Shown here: positions 43,915 to 52,300 of the stretch, piece after piece
Numbering within the stretch: position 1 is the first letter of the stretch
Layout: the number at the start of each line of letters is the position of its first letter
NCBI GenBank assembly: GCA_025055115.1
Contig: JANWYJ010000047.1
Location: 1-55,131 of the forward strand
DNA from: Gemmata sp.
Lineage (GTDB): Bacteria; Planctomycetota; Planctomycetia; Gemmatales; Gemmataceae
Length of the DNA stretch: 55,131 nucleotides
Reading direction: 5' to 3'
Translations under genes and position numbers: made by a program
Notes under the pieces: generated by a model
What the model was told of the DNA's origin: nothing
Database searches by the model: none
What the model saw: only the letters and a program-made list of their open reading frames with translations

Positions 43915-44319
43915 ATGGCCGTTCCTGTTTCCCGACTGCTTCCGTTGGCGGCATTTATCCTGGGTGTGGCCTGCGTGGGCTGCGGTGGTGAGGAGAAGCT
44001 CTACGACATCTCCGGAACCATTACCTACCAAGGCCAACCCGTGGCCAAAGGGCTGATTTTCTTTGATCCGGTCGATGGTGGCCCACAAGGTTTTGCCAAC
44101 ATCGAAAACGGCCGTTACGACACCGCCCTCGCTCAGCAAGGGCGGGGCATTCGCGGTGGCAAGTACAATGTTCGTATCAACGGCTTCGATGGCCAAGTTG
44201 GCCCAGACGCACCCTTTGGAAATGCCCTCTTTCCAGAACATATTTTTCCTGTGGAACTGCCCCCTCAGAATCAGACGTTCAATTACGAAGTGCCCACCAA
44301 CCCGACGAAGCGGCGCTAA
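43915..44319 (+). CDS. Small lipoprotein with a transthyretin/carboxypeptidase-regulatory-like fold
   Basis: A 134-residue protein whose signal ends in GVACVGC, a lipobox. The body begins EKLYDISGTITYQGQPVAKGLIFFDPVDGG, the pattern of the small beta-sandwich (CarboxypepD_reg-like) lipoproteins often found downstream of DUF1559 genes, and has ANIENGRYDT and GIRGGKYNVRINGFDG as strand pairs. The last residues (VPTNPTKRR) are polar. It is 14 bases downstream of the DUF1559 gene and probably in the same transcript. It is thought to be an accessory or surface partner of the pilin-like protein, but this is not established. Confidence 0.85.
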   Translation: MAVPVSRLLPLAAFILGVACVGCGGEEKLYDISGTITYQGQPVAKGLIFFDPVDGGPQGFANIENGRYDTALAQQGRGIRGGKYNVRINGFDGQVGPDAPFGNALFPEHIFPVELPPQNQTFNYEVPTNPTKRR

Positions 44320-44832
44320 ACAGCTTGGTCAGCAACTACGAGTTTCGGACCCAGCGAGCTAGCATCAGCTCGGATCACGCATCAGCTCGGATTTCGTGAG
44401 TATTTGCTCGAATTGAGCCGACATGATTGTGGCTGCTCTGAGTGTTTTGTACTCAGCGATCCCGCCTTCGATGGGATTTTGGTCAGTTTTTGCTCGAATT
44501 GAGCCGGTATTTCGTATGCCCACACCGCGGGCAATTCATCCGTCGTGGGTCACTCGTGCCCACCGCAACGGGCTGCACAAAATCTGAACAGGCATCGGCT
44601 GTGGCTAGGCTGTTCATGTCCGCAAGGCTGCCGCCAAGGGGGATAATTGGCGCGTTAAATACTTACGCTGTAGACACTTCGGCAATGATACGGCCAACTG
44701 TACAACTTCCGTTCTTGGCAACGGCACAAGGAGTAGGTAAAAATTTATCGTCGACCTTCATGGAAGAAGTGCAACGACGGGTCGGCCTCGGCGGCAGGAA
44801 ACGTCGAGCCGGGTTTGCTAAGGAATCCACTT
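44320..44832. other. Intergenic region with short direct repeats
   Basis: No gene is supported in these 513 bases. GCATCAGCTCGGAT occurs at 44362-44375 and 44379-44392. TTTGCTCGAATTGAGCCG occurs at 44403-44420 and 44489-44506, 86 bases apart. The ribosome-binding site AGGA of the DHH phosphatase gene is near 44820. Confidence 0.65.
44362..44506. repeat. 14-base and 18-base perfect direct repeats
   Basis: There are two independent pairs: GCATCAGCTCGGAT at 44362 and 44379, and TTTGCTCGAATTGAGCCG at 44403 and 44489. Both pairs are exact. Confidence 0.93.
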
Positions 44833-45936
44833 ATGGCGCGCCGTAGCGCCGAGACGGAGAATTGTTCCGGATCGAAATCCGCCTCCTCCGGGGGGTTACG
44901 TCGTTCCGATCGCTTTCTCAGTGGGCTTCAACCCTACGATCGCGTCATCTTTGTCTCTCACGTTCAGCCCGACCCAGATAGCCTTGGTAGTATGCTGGGG
45001 CTGTCGCATCTGGTCGAAACTCGCCTCGGCAAGCGCACGCTGATTACCCGCGACGGTCTCATCAGCCGGGCTGAAAACCGGGCCATGGTGGAAGTTCTGG
45101 ACATCGACCTGGTTCCGGTGGAAGAAGTGGATTGGCGCGAAAACGACGCGGTGGTGATGGTCGATAGCCAACCGCGCACTGGTCGCCACACCTTCCCTGA
45201 TTCTGTGGCCTTGTATGCCGTCATCGATCACCACGACACGCCCGGCGATCTGGAATCGGTACTCTTCACCGACATTCGCTGCGCCCACGGGGCGACATGT
45301 ACCGTGGTGACCAAATACCTGTTGGAACAAGGTGTGGAAATTCCCGAAGACGTGGCTACGGCGCTGCTGTACGGCATCGAAACCGAGGTCACAGGCTATC
45401 CGCGTGAGGCTAGCGCCGCCGACGATGCCGCTCTGCTCCAACTCTATCCCCTTGCCAATAAAGACCTTATTGCACAAATCCGCAATGCTCGCCTGCCCCA
45501 TTCCTACTTCGAGTGCATGTTGCACGCGATGCAAAGTACGTTCATCTACGACCGCTTGCTGATGAGTTGGGTCAATCCGTTGCCACAACCCGAACAGGCT
45601 GCAGAAGTTGTGGATTTCATGATCCGCTTTGAGCAAATCGATTACGCGGTTTGTGGCGGGGTTTATGAAGACACCTTGGTCCTGTCGGTTCGCGCGGCCA
45701 TTGAGAACGCCCGAGCAGGGGAGATTCTGCGGCAAGTCGTTGGTAAGATGGGTCGTGCCGGTGGTCACGACCGCCGCGCCGGCGGGGCCATTCCCCTCCA
45801 AAGTACGGCTCCCAGCGCCATTGAAGACCTCCAAAGCGAACTCCGCCGCCGGTTTCTCAAAGCTCTCAAGCTCGAAGATGTTCGCGGACAACGACTTGTG
45901 CCGCTGCGTGAAATGTTGGAGAATCTGCAATCCTAG
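44833..45936 (+). CDS. DHH-family phosphoesterase (NrnA-like oligoribonuclease/pAp phosphatase)
   Basis: The start is ATG 44833 (MARRSAETENCSGS), giving 367 residues. The DHH domain has VIFVSHVQPDPDSLGSMLGLSHLVE (the first metal motif), DAVVMVDSQPRTGRH and AVIDHHDTPGD (the DHH motif itself). CAHGATCTVVTKYLLEQG follows, then LLYGIETEVTG. The DHHA1 domain ends with GKMGRAGGHDRRAGGAIPLQ, the substrate-recognition GGH motif. It should break down short RNA or pAp with manganese, in the cytoplasm. It is near full length for the family. Its last codons are part of a local threefold repeat that continues after the stop. Confidence 0.88.
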   Translation: MARRSAETENCSGSKSASSGGLRRSDRFLSGLQPYDRVIFVSHVQPDPDSLGSMLGLSHLVETRLGKRTLITRDGLISRAENRAMVEVLDIDLVPVEEVDWRENDAVVMVDSQPRTGRHTFPDSVALYAVIDHHDTPGDLESVLFTDIRCAHGATCTVVTKYLLEQGVEIPEDVATALLYGIETEVTGYPREASAADDAALLQLYPLANKDLIAQIRNARLPHSYFECMLHAMQSTFIYDRLLMSWVNPLPQPEQAAEVVDFMIRFEQIDYAVCGGVYEDTLVLSVRAAIENARAGEILRQVVGKMGRAGGHDRRAGGAIPLQSTAPSAIEDLQSELRRRFLKALKLEDVRGQRLVPLREMLENLQS

Positions 45937-45978
45937 AATCTGTGATCCTGAAGGTAGTGTTGGAGAATCTGCCATCCT
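45914..45978. repeat. Threefold imperfect repeat at the 3' end of the DHH gene
   Basis: TGTTGGAGAATCTGCAATCC at 45914-45933 (inside the gene) recurs at 45958-45977 with one change. A third, shorter copy (AGAATCTGTGATCCTGA) starts at 45935. The gene's stop codon lies in the repeat. Confidence 0.92.
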
Positions 45979-46124
45979 GAGGTGTACCTCAAGCCCGCCT
46001 ACCCTCTCTCTGGACAGAAATCGAAATCCGACCAACATTTACGATTTTCCGCCAACAAACTTCAGCCTCCTTCGTCAGAAAAGAAGGCTCGTGGCGATCG
46101 GCTCTTGAGAAGAACCCTCTGAGA

Positions 46125-46161
46125 GGATGTCTGAACGGAACGAACGGATGCCTGAACGGAA
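46125..46161. repeat. 16-base tandem-like repeat
   Basis: GGATGTCTGAACGGAA (46125-46140) recurs at 46146-46161 with one change, 5 bases apart. Confidence 0.88.
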
Positions 46162-46317
46162 TTCATCCCATTTGCCCAAAAATTGAGCAGATAGGACACT
46201 TGCTCCCCGGCGATTTCAACAATCCCGAAAAACCCGGCACAATTGATGTTGTGCCGCAAATTCCCCCAACCTAGCTCTTGCCGATTGTTGAAGCAATTGT
46301 GACGAATCTTCGGGCCA

Positions 46318-46357
46318 ATCGTCGGAAATTCTGAAACTATTTCAGGTTGCCGACGAT
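46318..46357 (+). promoter_or_regulatory. Interrupted stem-loop in the DksA-like gene leader
   Basis: ATCGTCGG (46318-46325) pairs with CCGACGAT (46350-46357), and inside it CTGAAA (46331-46336) pairs with TTTCAG (46340-46345), leaving a 3-base loop and an internal loop of 5 by 4 bases. There is no T-tract, so it is not a typical terminator. Confidence 0.6.
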
Positions 46358-46382
46358 CATATATTTCAATACCGCAGCGCAA

Positions 46383-46428
46383 CCGATTGTTTCGGCACGA
46401 AGAATGCTCACCGAAACGGAAAAATCGG
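46383..46428 (+). promoter_or_regulatory. Second interrupted stem-loop in the DksA-like gene leader
   Basis: GTTTCGG (46389-46395) pairs with CCGAAAC (46411-46417), and CCGATT (46383-46388) pairs with AATCGG (46423-46428) after a 5-base bulge. The loop is 15 bases. Confidence 0.5.
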
Positions 46429-46480
46429 CTCCTCGGATGCGGATTTGATGAAAGATTGTTGGAAACACGGCCTATAGTAC

Positions 46481-46527
46481 CTCAACAGGAAATGGGACAC
46501 CTGTTGAGCGATTTTCCCCGTCCCATT
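46481..46527 (+). promoter_or_regulatory. Predicted H-type pseudoknot in the DksA-like gene leader
   Basis: Stem 1 is CTCAACAGG (46481-46489) with CCTGTTGAG (46500-46508), 9 perfect pairs. Its 10-base loop contains AATGGGAC (46491-46498), which is the perfect complement of GTCCCATT (46520-46527), 8 pairs. The linkers are 1, 1 and 11 bases, which suits an H-type pseudoknot. CAGGAGA, a ribosome-binding-like sequence, follows at 46532-46538. The structure is inferred from base complementarity only. Confidence 0.55.
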
Positions 46528-46540
46528 CCTACAGGAGATT

Positions 46541-46576
46541 GTGAAACTTAACCCACGACGGCTCCCACGGTTATGA
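46541..46576 (+). CDS. Possible 11-codon leader peptide
   Basis: GTG 46541 follows AGGAGA at a short distance and opens a frame MKLNPRRLPRL with a TGA at 46574. It ends 63 bases before the DksA-like start. It is rich in Arg, Pro and Leu. A leader peptide is one reading; chance is another. Confidence 0.2.
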   Translation: MKLNPRRLPRL

Positions 46577-46639
46577 CTTCAAGCCCAGCACGAAGTCGCG
46601 AAACAAGTGGTTGCTGACGACAACCGGGGAGGATACACC

Positions 46640-47095
46640 ATGGCACGCAAAGATGCCCTGTTACGACTGCATAAGAACTTGATCGCCCGGCGCAACGAAT
46701 TGCGCAAACGGCTGGGTTTGGAACTCGAAGAACTGGCCCAAACCAGCCAATCCGCAGCGTCCGGCGATGCCGCCGACGCGGCCTTCGATGCCAGCGGCGA
46801 AGAAATCGCCTCCACGCTGGCCGAACTTGAAGCCAAAGAACTGGCGCAAATCGAGCGGGCCTTACGCCGCTTGAAAGCCGGCACCTACGGCAAATGCGAG
46901 ATTTGCTCCGTGAAAATCCCGGTGGCCCGGCTCAATGCCTTGCCATTCAGCACCCTTTGCATCAAGTGCCAACGGGAAATGGAAGCCGAAGGAGGCTGGA
47001 ACAGCGGCTATGGCCACAGCGACTGGGGTCGCATCCGCGACAGCAGCGAGGAAGATCGGGAAATCGATCTCGCCGACCTCGAACGCTCCAGCTAA
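46640..47095 (+). CDS. TraR/DksA-family zinc-finger protein
   Basis: The start is ATG 46640 after GGGGAGGA, giving 151 residues. The first 80 residues are a helical hairpin (ARKDALLRLHKNLIARRNELRKRLGLELEEL, then DASGEEIASTLAELEAKELAQIERALRRLKAGTYG). The C4 zinc finger is CEICSVKIPVARLNALPFSTLCIKCQREME, the DksA/TraR signature. The tail is Gly/Asp/Glu-rich. DksA-like proteins bind the secondary channel of RNA polymerase and modify initiation with ppGpp. I did not identify the coiled-coil tip acidic pair with certainty, so a DksA-like role is inferred. A structured leader precedes it and a strong terminator follows it. Confidence 0.9.
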   Translation: MARKDALLRLHKNLIARRNELRKRLGLELEELAQTSQSAASGDAADAAFDASGEEIASTLAELEAKELAQIERALRRLKAGTYGKCEICSVKIPVARLNALPFSTLCIKCQREMEAEGGWNSGYGHSDWGRIRDSSEEDREIDLADLERSS

Positions 47096-47476
47096 CCCGC
47101 CGGGAGATTCCACCGGCATCCCATGCCTCGATCGTCCCATACCCAAATCGCTCGACGCGATAGTCAATGGGCCGGCGATTACAACCTCGAAGCCCACAAC
47201 CGTGTGCGGTTGTGGGCTTTCCTCATCAATTCCCCATCTTTTCCCATTCCGAATCTTTTTTCCGAATCTTTCCCAGACTCACCCCTTCGAGCTATTCCGC
47301 CAGTCCGATTGCGGGTTTTTTTCGGGTTCTAAGCAGTCCAGCCATCCTCTCCTACCGGCTAATTGCCCAGATTCCACTCGGCCCAGTCCCAAGGAAGAGT
47401 AAACTGGTAGCGGTTATCCGACACCGCGCTGGCTTTGCGGTCGTCGATGGAAAAATTTCCCTCAAGGTTGGTTGTT
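47096..47476. other. Intergenic region with terminator
   Basis: No gene is supported. It holds the terminator at 47190 and a 12-base tandem-like repeat (TTCCGAATCTTT at 47247 and 47260). Possible starts of the protease gene lie at 47447 and 47477. Confidence 0.5.
47190..47225 (+). terminator. Strong hairpin terminator of the DksA-like gene
   Basis: AAGCCCACAACCG (47190-47202) pairs perfectly with CGGTTGTGGGCTT (47207-47219) over a 4-base loop, followed by TTCCTC. The 13-base stem is long and GC-rich; the T-tract is short. Confidence 0.8.
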
Positions 47477-48604
47477 ATGCTTTGCCGTGGGGTCATTGCA
47501 ACGGGGATCGCGGTTTGTGCGTTTTGGGGTGGTTTTGCTGCCCAATCCCTCAGTTCAGCATCGCTGGCAGTGGCTCAAAATAACCCACCATTACCGCCGT
47601 TGTCTCCGGAACGGTTGCCCTCAGCGGTTGCCGCACTTTCCGAACAATTTCAGGATGTGGCGCAGAAAGTCAGCCCGGCGGTGGTCGCGGTCGATGCCAT
47701 CAAACCGGCCAATGGGTCCCCCAAAGAGGAGGAGGAATCAGGTTCGGGTGTGCTGGTGAAGCTCCTCGGTACCCGCGGCGTGGTTGCGATCACCAATTAT
47801 CATGTGGTTGGCGATGCCGTGCCCAACAAGGTCTTCGTGACACTCAGCGATGGCCGGATTGTCCAACCGGTGCGGATTTGGAGCGATCCAGAATCCGACC
47901 TTGCCCTTTTGCACATCGACAACGATTCGCTACCCACCATTCCTTTGGGCGACAGCGACCGGGTGCAACGGGGGCAGTGGGTTTTAGCATTCGGTAGCCC
48001 GTTTGGTTTGAATCAAACCGTCACCCACGGCATCATCTCCGCGACCCATCGTGGGCAAATCTCTCTCGGCTCGACGATACGGATCAAGGAATTTTTGCAG
48101 ACAGATGCGGCCATCAATCCCGGCTCCAGTGGCGGCCCGCTGGTCGACTTAACCGGCCATGTGATCGGGATCAATACGGCTATCGCCTCCAAAAGTGGCA
48201 GTAGCAGCGGAGTTTCGTTCAGTATTCCGTCAAACATGGTCAAACGAATCGCCAGTCAACTGATCGAGAAAGGGACAGTGACGCGGGGATACTTGGGGGT
48301 TCAATTGGCCAGCACATTGGCCCCAGCCGAGGCGCTGCGCTTGGGGTTAGACCGAGTTTGCGGGGCCTTGGTGGAGATCGTTCATCCGCACACACCAGCG
48401 GCCAGTGCCGGTTTACGCGTAGGGGATGTGATCTTACTGATTGAAGATGTCCGGATTCGGGATGAGAATCACTTGATCAACGTTGTCTGCGCATTGCCGC
48501 CAGGCCAACGGGTGAAGCTGACCGTCTGGCGGGATCGGAAACCTCAAATCGTGGAAGTTGTAATCGGGGAGTATCCGGGATCGAAAGGGCGTACGATGCG
48601 GTAG
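47477..48604 (+). CDS. HtrA/DegP-like serine protease with PDZ domain
   Basis: The chosen start is ATG 47477 (MLCRGVIATGIAVCAFWGGFAA), which gives a clean signal peptide; ATG 47447 adds ten residues. The product has 375 residues. The protease domain has the catalytic triad: His in VVAITNYHVVGDAVP, Asp in DPESDLALLHID, and Ser in INPGSSGGPLVDLTG. A single PDZ domain follows (RGYLGVQLASTLAPAEALRLG, then SAGLRVGDVILLIEDVRI). It acts in the periplasm on misfolded envelope proteins, or as a regulated protease. It is shorter than DegP, with one PDZ domain like DegS, but with a signal peptide instead of an anchor. The last codons belong to a 32-base repeat that recurs downstream. Confidence 0.93.
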   Translation: MLCRGVIATGIAVCAFWGGFAAQSLSSASLAVAQNNPPLPPLSPERLPSAVAALSEQFQDVAQKVSPAVVAVDAIKPANGSPKEEEESGSGVLVKLLGTRGVVAITNYHVVGDAVPNKVFVTLSDGRIVQPVRIWSDPESDLALLHIDNDSLPTIPLGDSDRVQRGQWVLAFGSPFGLNQTVTHGIISATHRGQISLGSTIRIKEFLQTDAAINPGSSGGPLVDLTGHVIGINTAIASKSGSSSGVSFSIPSNMVKRIASQLIEKGTVTRGYLGVQLASTLAPAEALRLGLDRVCGALVEIVHPHTPAASAGLRVGDVILLIEDVRIRDENHLINVVCALPPGQRVKLTVWRDRKPQIVEVVIGEYPGSKGRTMR

Positions 48605-48699
48605 TTCAGCGTGGGTAATAAGACAACAACCTACCGGCCGCTTTTTCGTAGCCATCGGTGACGGAGAATGCGGTAGTTCAGCGTGGAGATTAAGACAAC
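48596..48699. repeat. 32-base direct repeat that includes the protease stop codon
   Basis: The copies are 48596-48627 and 48668-48699, sharing ATGCGGTAGTTCAGCGTGG and TAAGACAAC with a few changes between. The first copy contains the end of the HtrA-like gene (ATG CGG TAG). Confidence 0.93.
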
Positions 48700-48903
48700 G
48701 GGGGTTTCAACGCAGTCAGCACGATCAGAAGGACAACGACTGCCCGAGAACGAACTGTTGGCCTGACGAATCGCAAGAGTTGTTTCACCTGAGCGCACAA
48801 TATCAGAGAGGCGGGCCGCCGAGGGCATAGGCCCGCGTTGGTCGTTGGTTCAGGGAAGTTCGTTGTCGATGTCTCGCCAGTCAGGCGCTAGCGCGATGGG
48901 GGG

Positions 48904-49026
48904 TTAATCTTCGTCCTTGCGATTGTTACGCAAGAACAGGTACAGGCCGATCAGCACAATCAGCGCGACGATGCAGCCACCCATGAAGTACCAGGTGTTC
49001 ATGAACGACATCATCTTATCCCACAT
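48904..49026 (-). CDS. 40-residue single-TM membrane peptide
   Basis: The start is ATG 49026 (MWDKMMSFMNTWYFMGG), preceded by AAAGGGTGGG; the longer frame upstream is not supported. The product is a short amphipathic head, one hydrophobic helix (CIVALIVLIGLYLF) and a charged tail (LRNNRKDED). It looks like a small inner-membrane protein, of the kind that tunes larger complexes, but no family is recognisable. It lies alone, divergent from the glutamate synthase gene. Confidence 0.6.
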   Translation of the reverse strand: MWDKMMSFMNTWYFMGGCIVALIVLIGLYLFLRNNRKDED

Positions 49027-49310
49027 ACTAATCCCACCCTTTCTGAGTAAATGGTGAAGGGAACGAACCGGAGATGCGGTTAGGTGATTGCGAAAACCGC
49101 ACCGCATCGGAGAATTCACCCGTGTTCTACTCTCCCCCCCCGCCGCTTGCAAGCGGTTAGTCGCGGAATTCTTGCGGTTGCTTCTCCGGCCTGGGTCTTG
49201 CCGTAATCCTTGCTGCCAAGCAAGATAAGTGATCGTATGGCGTTCCGTTGGAGTACCTGTTAGAATTTTCGAGTTCGAGAGAATTCGGACGGCTGATCAG
49301 CATAATACCC
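49027..49310. other. Intergenic region before gltB
   Basis: It holds no gene. A palindrome, CCGCTTGCAAGCGG (49143-49156), is the main feature. A weak -10-like TAGAAT is at 49261-49266. The frame upstream of ATG 49311 is open but has no better start signal. Confidence 0.4.
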
Positions 49311-52300
49311 ATGAGCCACACCGGTTTGTACCGCTTACGTCTCGGCAACCTTCTTTATACCGATGAAGTGGGCCACGATGCCTGTGGGATCGGGGGCATT
49401 GCCGCCCGGGATGGTCAACCGCACCCCGAGGTGATGAAGAAAGCGATCGTGGCGTTACGCGCGATGGAACACCGCGGTGGCGTGTGCGGGGAAGCTGGAG
49501 ATGGCGCCGGGTTATTAACCACGCTCCCCCAACCATTTTTCCGAGAAGAAGCGAAACGCCTACGCCTCGAAGGGGCACAGGCCTTGCGCTCTGACGATAC
49601 CCTGGCGGTGGGGGTCATTTTCGCCTTTGAAACCGATCCAACGCGCATGGAGCAGGTCCGCGCACTGATCCGGGATGTCCTTTCGAACGGTCCTGTTCGC
49701 TTTCTCGGCTATCGCCCCGTGCCCATCAACGACGATGCGATTCCCGCCCAAGCGCGCCTAACCCGACCTGCGGCCATCGAACAGGTTCTTCTCGCCGTCG
49801 ATGGCGACGTTATGGCCGCCGAGCGCTGGCTTTATCTGCGCCGCTTAGAACTCCGCCAGCGCTTCGGTCAAGCCGGATTGCAGGTTTATCTTCCCTCCCT
49901 ATCCACCCGTTTGATCAGCTACAAAGGCTTGATGACGAGCGGTCAATTGGCCGAATTTTATAGCGATTTGCACAATCCCGCGTTTGAAACGGGCATCGTC
50001 ACCTTCCATCGCCGCTACAGCACCAATACCTTTCCCAATTGGACCCTGGCGCAGCCCTTCCGCATCAGCTGCCACAATGGGGAAATCAACACCATTCGCA
50101 CCAACCGCAATGCCGTTCATGCGTTTTGTCGCGGCTTACAACCGCCGTTGCCTGGTGGCGAGCTGCTCACCCCCAAAATGAGCGACTCGGCCAGCCTCGA
50201 CGAATGGATCGAATACCTCATGCTGCAACGCGGTTGGAGCTTATTGCGGGCCTTGCGGCTGAGCATTCCACCGGTGTGGGATACCGAAGCCGATGTGTGG
50301 GGGCCGGAGGCCTTCGACCTGTTCACCTACTACCGCCGCAGTTTCGGCAGCCTCTGTGCGTGGGATGGCCCCGCCGGCATTATCGGTACGGATGGACGAT
50401 TGTTGGTAGGTCTGGTCGACCGGATGGGGCTTCGACCAGTCCGCTGGTGTTCCGACCACCGTGGCTGGCTGTATATCGGCAGCGAATCGGGCGTTTTTGG
50501 CCTCGATCCGACCACGATTGTCGCCAGTGGTCAATTGCAACCGGGCCAGATGATCGCCTTAGACACCGCCACCGGCGAACGAATGGATAGTTATCAGATC
50601 GTCGCCCGTGTGATCGCTGAGGTACAGCAAGAACTCGGCGACATCCGTGAGTTGAACCGGCGGCAGATCGTCATTCCCGAAGGTTTCGACTATACCCGGC
50701 AGACGGATGATACCGTCGGGGCGATGCTCGCGGAGCGGAATTGGTCCTTGGATCATCTTCTGCAAGCGGCTGGATGGGATTTCGACCGCGCGGTGTTTGT
50801 CCGAGAAATGGCCAAACTCAAAAAAGAACCCCTCTCAAGCATGGGCCACGACCGGGTTCTGACGATCTTCTCCGTGCACCATCCGACTCTTTTCAAATAT
50901 CTGCAACAGACTTTTGCGGAAGTGACCAACCCGCCTATCGACCCTTACCGGGAAGGCGGGGCCATGTCGCTGGCCACATATCTGGGGCGCGGTCCTCACA
51001 CCCCGGGAACCGACCCCAGCTCACCGGAGCGTGATTTGCCCGTGCGGCAAATGGAACTTCCGTCGCCCGTGATTTCCGATGCTATCGTGGAGGAAATCCG
51101 TCAAAACGAACTTTTGGGCTTCAAACTCTTAGATGCCACCTTCCCCCTCCAAGGAGGGGCCGAGGCACTGAAAGCCAGCCTCATCGCCCTCCAGAGCGCC
51201 GCGGAGAAAGCCGTTCACGATGGCTACCATGTTCTGTGCATCTCCGACAAGGAAGCCTGCAAACGGGGCATTTTCCCCATTCCTTCCCTTTTAGCCCTCG
51301 GCGCGGTGCACCAATACCTCTGCCGACAAGGCCTACGCGATCGTTGCAGCCTGATTGTTCAAGCCGGAGACATTCAAGAAGGTCACGATGTCTGCTGCCT
51401 GGTCGCCTTTGGGGCCGATGCCGTTCACCCTTATCTCATGCTGCGGTTGGTCAAGGATGGGCTGACTTTCAAAGACCCCGACACCAAGCAAGAATACCGG
51501 CTCGAGCCGCGAGAAGCCCTCGAAAATCTCTTTGCCGCCTTGGAAGACACTATCAAGAAAGTCATTTCCAAGATGGGCATCACCACCATCGAAGGCTATC
51601 GGGGGGCACAATTGTTTGAAGCGGTGGGCTTTGGTCCCGAATTGATGGAGTTTCTCGGTGATTTTCCCAGCCGCATCGGCGGTATTGGCTTGTCGGAATT
51701 GGTCGAAGATGCCCAATGGCGTGTCCAACAAGCCGAAAAGATGACCGTTCTGGGTCGTAACCGCGACTACCACGCCTTCAATGCCAAAGTCCGCATGGCT
51801 TTGCGAGACGCCGTCAAGGAAGCGCATCCGGAACCAGAGCAGGGCGGTGGGGAAATGGCGTACACGGCGCCGCCGCAGCATCCCGATGAGGCCGCCATGC
51901 TCCGGGTGGGTGAAAAGTTCATCAAGTTCAGCGACATGGTGAACAATCGTGTACCCACCGTCCTTCGCGACTTGTTTACCCTCCGTTACGCTTCTGAACC
52001 GCTGGCACTAGCCAACGTTCAAAGTGCAGAAAGCATCATCCAACAGCATTTCCGCGGCGCGGCCATGAGCCATGGAGCGCTGACGGGCGCTTCCCACATG
52101 ACTATCGCCGCGGCCCTCAACGAATTGGGTACCATGTCCAATTCCGGGGAAGGGGGGGAAGCCCGGTGGCGGAACGACATTCCCGAACGAGCCTATGGAC
52201 CGTTTTGGGAGAAAGTCCGAGCGCAGCGCCTGGCCCATCCGGAAATCTACACTCTGGGCGGGGATATCGCGAAAAGCCGTTTCCGCAGCCGGATCCGTCA

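Larger units (their letters stand above)
45937..46639. other. Long leader/intergenic region before the DksA-like gene
   Basis: No gene is well supported in these 703 bases. The first part has repeats (to 45978; 46125-46161). From 46318 there are two interrupted stem-loops, a pattern that fits an H-type pseudoknot, and a possible short leader peptide, all on the plus strand and in front of the DksA/TraR-like gene. TATAGT at 46473-46478 could be a -10 box with no good -35. Confidence 0.55.

Noticed and set aside
46062-46382. Minus-strand frame of 106 codons
   Set aside because: It runs through repeats and through the stem-loop region, and has no good start signal; it is probably chance.
48631-48828. 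Minus-strand 65-codon frame after the HtrA-like gene
   Set aside because: It lies across the 32-base repeat and has no ribosome-binding site or known pattern.
49143-49156. Palindrome CCGCTTGCAAGCGG as an operator
   Set aside because: It is a single short palindrome without a known regulator site or a mapped promoter; it is only noted.
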